Source of the DNA: Adiantum capillus-veneris
Lineage: Eukaryota; Streptophyta; Polypodiopsida; Polypodiales; Pteridaceae
NCBI GenBank assembly: GCA_014529385.2
Contig: CM043956.1
Location: 93,793,221-93,857,220 of the forward strand
Direction of reading: 5' to 3'
DNA: 64,000 nucleotides
Both the position numbers and the translations under genes were made by a program. Below are positions 59,573-64,000 of the stretch, piece by piece. The stretch's first letter is position 1; every line of letters begins with the position of its first letter. The notes beneath the pieces were generated by a model, which was not told where the DNA came from, did not search any database, and saw only the letters and a program-made list of their open reading frames with translations.

Positions 59573-60225
59573 AAAGATCTAGAAGCTTTTTGTAAGGACC
59601 ACGAATGTTTTAAGTGTGGGAAGCAAGGATATGGCTACCGTTCTTTTCCCAAAAGAAATGCCTGCAATGAGACTTCTCCACAATCGAAGCTCCAAAATAG
59701 GATGCTCATTGCAAAGGATCACCTCTCTCCTATGCTTGAGGAAAGGTAAGGGATCATGATGCCTTCATTCTGTTTGACCCTGGCTCTACTCACAATTCGT
59801 ATCCACGGAGCTGGCCACCAAGTTAGGCATTCAAGCTCATGAGATGGAAGAATTTGTTGTAGCCAATGGAGCCTTCAAGGGGCAAAAAGCCGCAGTTATT
59901 CCCCTGATTGGGAAATTGGGGCTTCATGTCCAAGGCTATGTTGACAAAGAAGATTTCTTCATCTCTCCTCTCAAGCATGAAGATGTCATCCTAGGGGCAC
60001 CATGGTTTGATCGTATGGCTATTAATGTAAAGTTCCTTGAAAGAAGGTTGTATTTCAAATATATGGAAAAGAACATAGATGCTAATGATCCTGGTCGTAC
60101 CATACCCCTTGTAAATTCTCCTACTTTTGACAAATCAATGAGAAGCTCATTTTCTATGTACTTGATTTTCTTCAAGGTCCTATTGTTTTATCAAATGAAG
60201 ATGATAGGAATCAAGAACAATTAGA
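59573..60225 (+). pseudogene. pol: Chromovirus zinc knuckle and protease
   Basis: A degenerate knuckle, CFKCGKQGYGYRSF near 59610, has lost its His and last Cys. The protease active site reads FDPGSTHN near 59780, with Pro where Ser or Thr is usual, and the distal motif VILGAPWFDRM is at about 59985. A frameshift separates the two halves. Confidence 0.72.
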
Positions 60226-60870
60226 CTTGTGTAATTTTCTAAATGGATTCCGATATGTTTTTATCAATGATATTCCTTTGGACTTATCTCCAAAACGAGG
60301 GGATGATGACCATCAAGATCCTACCAGGAATCTCACCGCCTAACAAGCCTCCTTATCAAGTTTCCCAAGCTCAATAAGAGGAGATCATGAGGACCATTAC
60401 ATGACTTAACAAAGAAAAAAGTTAAGTACTTATGGACTGCTAAAGAGAAAAATTATTTTGACAAGCTCAAAGAGAAGCTTACCTCTCAACCAGTCCTTAT
60501 TCTTTCGGATCTCTCAAAGTCATTTGAGGTCCAATGTGATGCTTGTGGTGATTTCCTTGGAGCAGTATTGCTTCAAGAAGGGCATGCCATAGCATATGAG
60601 AGCCAAAGACTCAATATGATGAAAAGGTCTTGGACATATATGAAAAAGATATTTTAGTTGTTCTACATGCCCTAGACACATGAAAGCACTATCTATTGGG
60701 GACTCCATTTATTTTGCAAACGGACCACCAAAGTCTCAAGTACTTCATGACGCAAACCAAGTTCTTCCACAAACAAATGAGATGGGAAAATTTTCTTTTG
60801 CAATTTTATTTTCATATTTCTCACATTGCTGGTAAGCACAATCAAGTGGCCGATGCACTTTCATGATGGC
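60226..60870 (+). pseudogene. pol: RT remnant joined to RNase H
   Basis: FINDIPLDLSPKRGDDDH near 60260 and the following AQ-EEIM segment are the linker before RT. The RT palm and fingers, including the YXDD box, are missing: by about 60415 the sequence is already the end of the thumb/connection (YLWTAKEKNYFDKLKEKL). RNase H follows with VQCDACGDFLGAVLLQE, LQTDHQSLKYF and HNQVADALS. This is an internal deletion of most of RT. Confidence 0.78.
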
Positions 60871-61013
60871 CAAGAGTCAATGTGGTGTCTATAGCAACTC
60901 GCAATGATCTATCTTCTATGATAGATGAGTATGCTACTGACCCTAACTTTAAAGATGTAATGTCAATCCTTGCATTGGGGAAGAAAGAAGACCCATTCAC
61001 CTTGCAGATCCAT

Positions 61014-61870
61014 CATGTCAAATAGAGATCCTAGAATGACCAGTAATTTTTGGAAAGGTCTCTTTGAAAATCTAGGTACAAGATTGAATTTCTCTTGGGC
61101 CTATCACCCACAAATGGATGGCCAAAGAAGTGAGATATCCAATCCTACGATATCGATCTACTAAAGACTTATGTTACAGAAGTAGATCAACACTCACAAT
61201 GGAAAAAAGTACTTACCTCTTGTAGAGTATACGTATAATAATATTGCCCATACTACTATGGGGAAGGCACCTTTTGAAATCATAGAGGGAAGACCTAAAA
61301 GTACCTTGCTACTTAAATTACATGGGAAGATCTTCGTTGCTGATGAGTATTGCCGTCACCAACAAGAATATCTTCAAAAGATTAAGGAGGTTTTATACAT
61401 CTCTCAACAAAGACAAAAGATTGCTCCTCATAAGCATAGAAGGGCCTTAACGTTCAAAGAAAATGATTGGGTCTTACTCAAGTTTCCCAACGCTCAATTA
61501 AGGCAAACGACGGGCAAAAATCCTACGGGCCATCAAAAGTACTATGCTAAGCTAGCAAAAAGATACTATGGTTCTTTTCGAATCTTGAAGCTAATCAATG
61601 ACACAGCTTATCAACTCAAGTTTCCAAACCATTGGCTCATACACAATGATTTTCATGTGAGCCTACTTAAGACCTACCAAGGAGAGCCACCAAATGAACC
61701 AATTATTGAAGACCCCCCAAAAATCAAGGACCAAGAAGAGGTGCTACAACCCGAAGCTATTCTTTGGCATGAAGACAATGTGCTACGGCATGGTAAGGTT
61801 ATTCGATGATATCTTATTAAATTAAAAAATTATCCTTTTGAAGATGCTAGATGGATGCAAGGCATATAGC
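61014..61870 (+). pseudogene. pol: Partial integrase and chromodomain
   Basis: The zinc finger and first catalytic Asp of integrase are missing. What remains begins at SNRDPRMTSNFW, where Asn replaces the second catalytic Asp, then AYHPQMDGQ with the Glu region following. The C-terminal part (FKENDWVLLKF, YYGSFRILKLINDTAY, HNDFHVSLLKTY) is open from 61258 to 61809. A chromodomain-like end (YLIKLKNYPFEDARWM) spans about 61805-61865 after a TGA at 61807-61809. Chromodomains can direct insertion to marked chromatin. Confidence 0.82.
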
Positions 61871-62278
61871 TTAAGGATAGTATGAACCTTGTCAATGCTT
61901 ACAATGCTACAAGTAGGGTAAGAAAATGTAAATGTTTCTTTAAATATCAATGTTTTTCTCTTATAAGACTAAATATCTTTTTATTGTGTACAAATTTAAG
62001 TAGTATGCATGCTTACAATCATGTTTGTGATGACGACGTATCTCAAACACCAAGTAGAATTTGTCACTCTACTGTGGGAGGATGAAATGGACTCAAGAGC
62101 AGACATGCTTGCGGCAACTAGGTCTCCCAAGCCCCAAATGGATTAGTCATCCATCTTGGAATGATTTCGTAGGGGTAAAAAGGGATCCTCTACCCGCTAA
62201 AAAACATTGACTAATGACTAAGGCTTCATCTCTTCTACCTCATAGTCGAGGATTACTATGATTTTAAGAGAGAGGTAT
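61871..62278 (+). other. 3' untranslated part and polypurine tract of the chromovirus
   Basis: Non-coding; AAGAGAGAGG at 62266-62275 directly precedes the LTR start and fits a polypurine tract. Confidence 0.6.
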
Positions 62279-63203
62279 TGTCATAAAATCTAATATCTAA
62301 CGAACCCAAATGATTTTCTTAAATTAAACTGATCATTTAATGTGGGAGAATAAACGAGAACAAGGGTTAGAATATAGACATGCGCTTATGGATCTATCTT
62401 AACATGGGGCAAAGGTTAAAGAGATCCAAATGAGAGATGGCCTGTCAAAGAGCAAGGCTAGATAGTGGAGCTTAAAGACCTTAGGACTAGCTTCATTACA
62501 GACTTCAAATGTTAGTGTTAAAAGTACTTTAACTTTAGGCAATCTAGGGATGTGCTTGAGGTGGGAACTCGGCCCAAGCTTGAGGTGCTTGTCCTGCTTG
62601 CTCACTAAGGTGCTTGAGGTGCTTGTCGTGCTTGCTGACTAAGGTGCTAAGGTGATCCACGACTAAGGTTCTTGAGGGGTTAAGGTGTTTCAAAAAGTCA
62701 AACTAGATCCCTACTCAAGGGGAGGCGAGCCCTCATTGTAGGCCGGGCATGAGAGAGAACACACACACCCTCACACAAGGTAAGCCTATTGTAAAGAAGC
62801 AACAAGGACACATGTCAAGTTCCTATCCATGTTGCCCTCATTGTGTGCCTAGAGACTATTGGTTGGCCCCTCAAGGGGTCCAATGATAACTCATCTAATT
62901 AAATTAATTATTTATGCATTTATTAAGTCCTCTCTCTCAAAGGGGAAATGGGGACACTTGTCCCAAGGCTAGCATGGTTGCTTGATATACACTCTGCATG
63001 TGATTGGCTAAGCTTGTAGGGGTCCAATCAATTTGAAGCTTGAGCTACAATGAGGGGTCTTGACCAAGGAAGCTAGGGGCTTGCTTGCAGGGTATACACG
63101 CGCGCACGCACTCACACACACACGTACACACACTGTATTACTTACCTTTAAAGAATCCGTAGCATATTTGACACCTTGGATTCTACTAAAACATGCTTCC
63201 TAA
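62279..63203 (+). repeat. 3' LTR of the chromovirus, interrupted at 63204
   Basis: Starts TGTCATAAAATC, as does the repeat at 18963, and matches it for ~800 bp to an AC/GC tract near 63095-63130. Beyond the tract the two diverge. At 63204 an LTR of the Tat-like family begins in opposite orientation, so the end of this LTR is not visible. Confidence 0.75.
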
Positions 63204-63449
63204 TGAGGCGGTCCGGGGCGGGCAACAAGAAGAGTGGCCTCTAGACACCCTTCAAGGCTCCCGTGCTACTCAATGGGGCTGGGGCACAACACACAACAAA
63301 CCCACAGCCAAATCCCAACTACACAAGGGGCACCACCTAGTTTAAGAGCGAACTAGGACGCAAAAGAGGAGAATCGTTAGAGCAACCCACAAACAAGCAA
63401 GGAATTTACACTAACCCTAACACCAATGAAATACTCTCACACCCTAAAA

Positions 63450-63517
<68 letters not shown>

Positions 63518-64000
63518 TGCTTGGGCTGCTTTGAAACGTATCGGCAATGATCAAGCAAACACAACTATATATTTAAGAAAGAGAGAGAAAGGGGGAGGGG
63601 GTGCTTGTTGCATTAATACCTTCTTACAAATCTGTCATGACAAATCAAAGTGAGATTAGTACTTGTTCAACATAGCTTGCGTAAATTTCACCACAACACA
63701 TCACAAGAAAAGCCACCCCAATCACTGTCTTAAGGCCAGGGGAGTCCTCTCCACCCTGTCGCCCTCTTACAGTATGTGGGATTTATGGCTAGATTGATGA
63801 CAACACATGAGACAAGCTATCAAGAACTTAACAAAAAAACACCAAGACACTTACGCATCATTGTTGTCCATTACTTCACGTTGGAAGGGAGACAAAGTAT
63901 CCAAGCTTAGTCCAAATCCACCCTCCTTGATTCAGCGAATGTTGGGCTTACACTAGTAGGAGAAATGATATATTTCCTACTCTCAATTGAATGATCACTC
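63204..64000 (-). repeat. LTR of the Tat-like family, inverted, running off the window
   Basis: Reverse complement of the distal ~800 bp of the LTR at 8255-10896, beginning at the CCTCA end. No primer site follows on its inner side (the next bases are TTAGGAAGC on the minus strand), so it is a 3' LTR or a solo LTR. It has ~110 bp between its CT tract and the CCTAGTTCGC segment that the two LTRs at the left of the window lack. Confidence 0.9.
63453..63514 (-). repeat. (CT)n microsatellite in the inverted LTR
   Basis: About 31 GA units on the + strand; corresponds to the tracts at 2075 and 10624. Confidence 0.96.

Larger units (their letters stand above)
38259..63203 (+). mobile_element. Decayed chromovirus (Ty3/gypsy), interrupted by a 19.7-kb element
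   Basis: Primer site at 38259, gag start at 38667, interruption 38748-58442, then gag, protease, remnants of RT, RNase H, partial integrase and a chromodomain to about 61870, a polypurine tract near 62265 and a 3' LTR from 62279. The C-terminal chromodomain defines the chromovirus branch. Several internal deletions and many frameshifts make it the oldest-looking element here. Confidence 0.82.

Overview
This window reads as nuclear, repeat-rich DNA of a land plant. The evidence is a stack of nested plant-type LTR retrotransposons (Ty3/gypsy Tat-like with a second RNase H, Athila-like, chromovirus, and Ty1/copia), long AC and CT microsatellites, no operon structure, and no convincing intact host gene. 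The lineage cannot be fixed from the sequence; a large-genome plant such as a fern, gymnosperm or similar would fit, but that is inference. Almost every retroelement reading frame is broken by stops, frameshifts, deletions or later insertions.

Layout from left to right. (1) 1-10896: a Ty3/gypsy element on + with about 2.6-kb LTRs (the first is cut by the window edge) and gag-protease-RT-degenerate RNase H-second RNase H-integrase. It abuts 10897-11527, a protease-region fragment of a sister copy. (2) 12132-13411: a non-coding 1.3-kb element with inverted ends and TTAA on both sides. (3) 14278-18282: a Ty3/gypsy element on -, with TSD TGGAA, whose pol is deleted from mid-RT into the 3' LTR. 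(4) 18963-20480: an LTR-like repeat. (5) 21294-26799: a full-length Ty1/copia element on -, TSD TAATC, with a 305-bp insertion in gag. (6) 26800-38257: a mosaic of AC/CT microsatellites, dispersed repeats, a 195-bp tandem duplication, a short exon-like reading frame, and a decayed unidentified coding remnant at 33081-34380. (7) 38259-63203: an internally deleted chromovirus on +, split in gag by (8) a giant Athila-like element on - (38748-58442, 19.7 kb). (9) 63204-64000: the end of another LTR of family (1), on -.

The most unusual object is the 19.7-kb element. Besides gag, protease, RT, RNase H and integrase, it carries a duplicated integrase zinc-finger module, a second retropepsin-like domain downstream of integrase, a long degraded extra reading frame with Pro-rich and coiled-coil parts, and eight copies of a 24-bp palindrome. 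Four of these copies are spaced almost exactly 285 bp apart. Insertion order can be read from the nesting: chromovirus first, then the giant element and the family-(1) LTR inside it. The family-(1) element on the left sits next to a piece of its own family. Most premature stops are one C-to-T (or G-to-A) change away from the expected Gln, Arg or Trp codon, as expected for methylated, silenced transposons.
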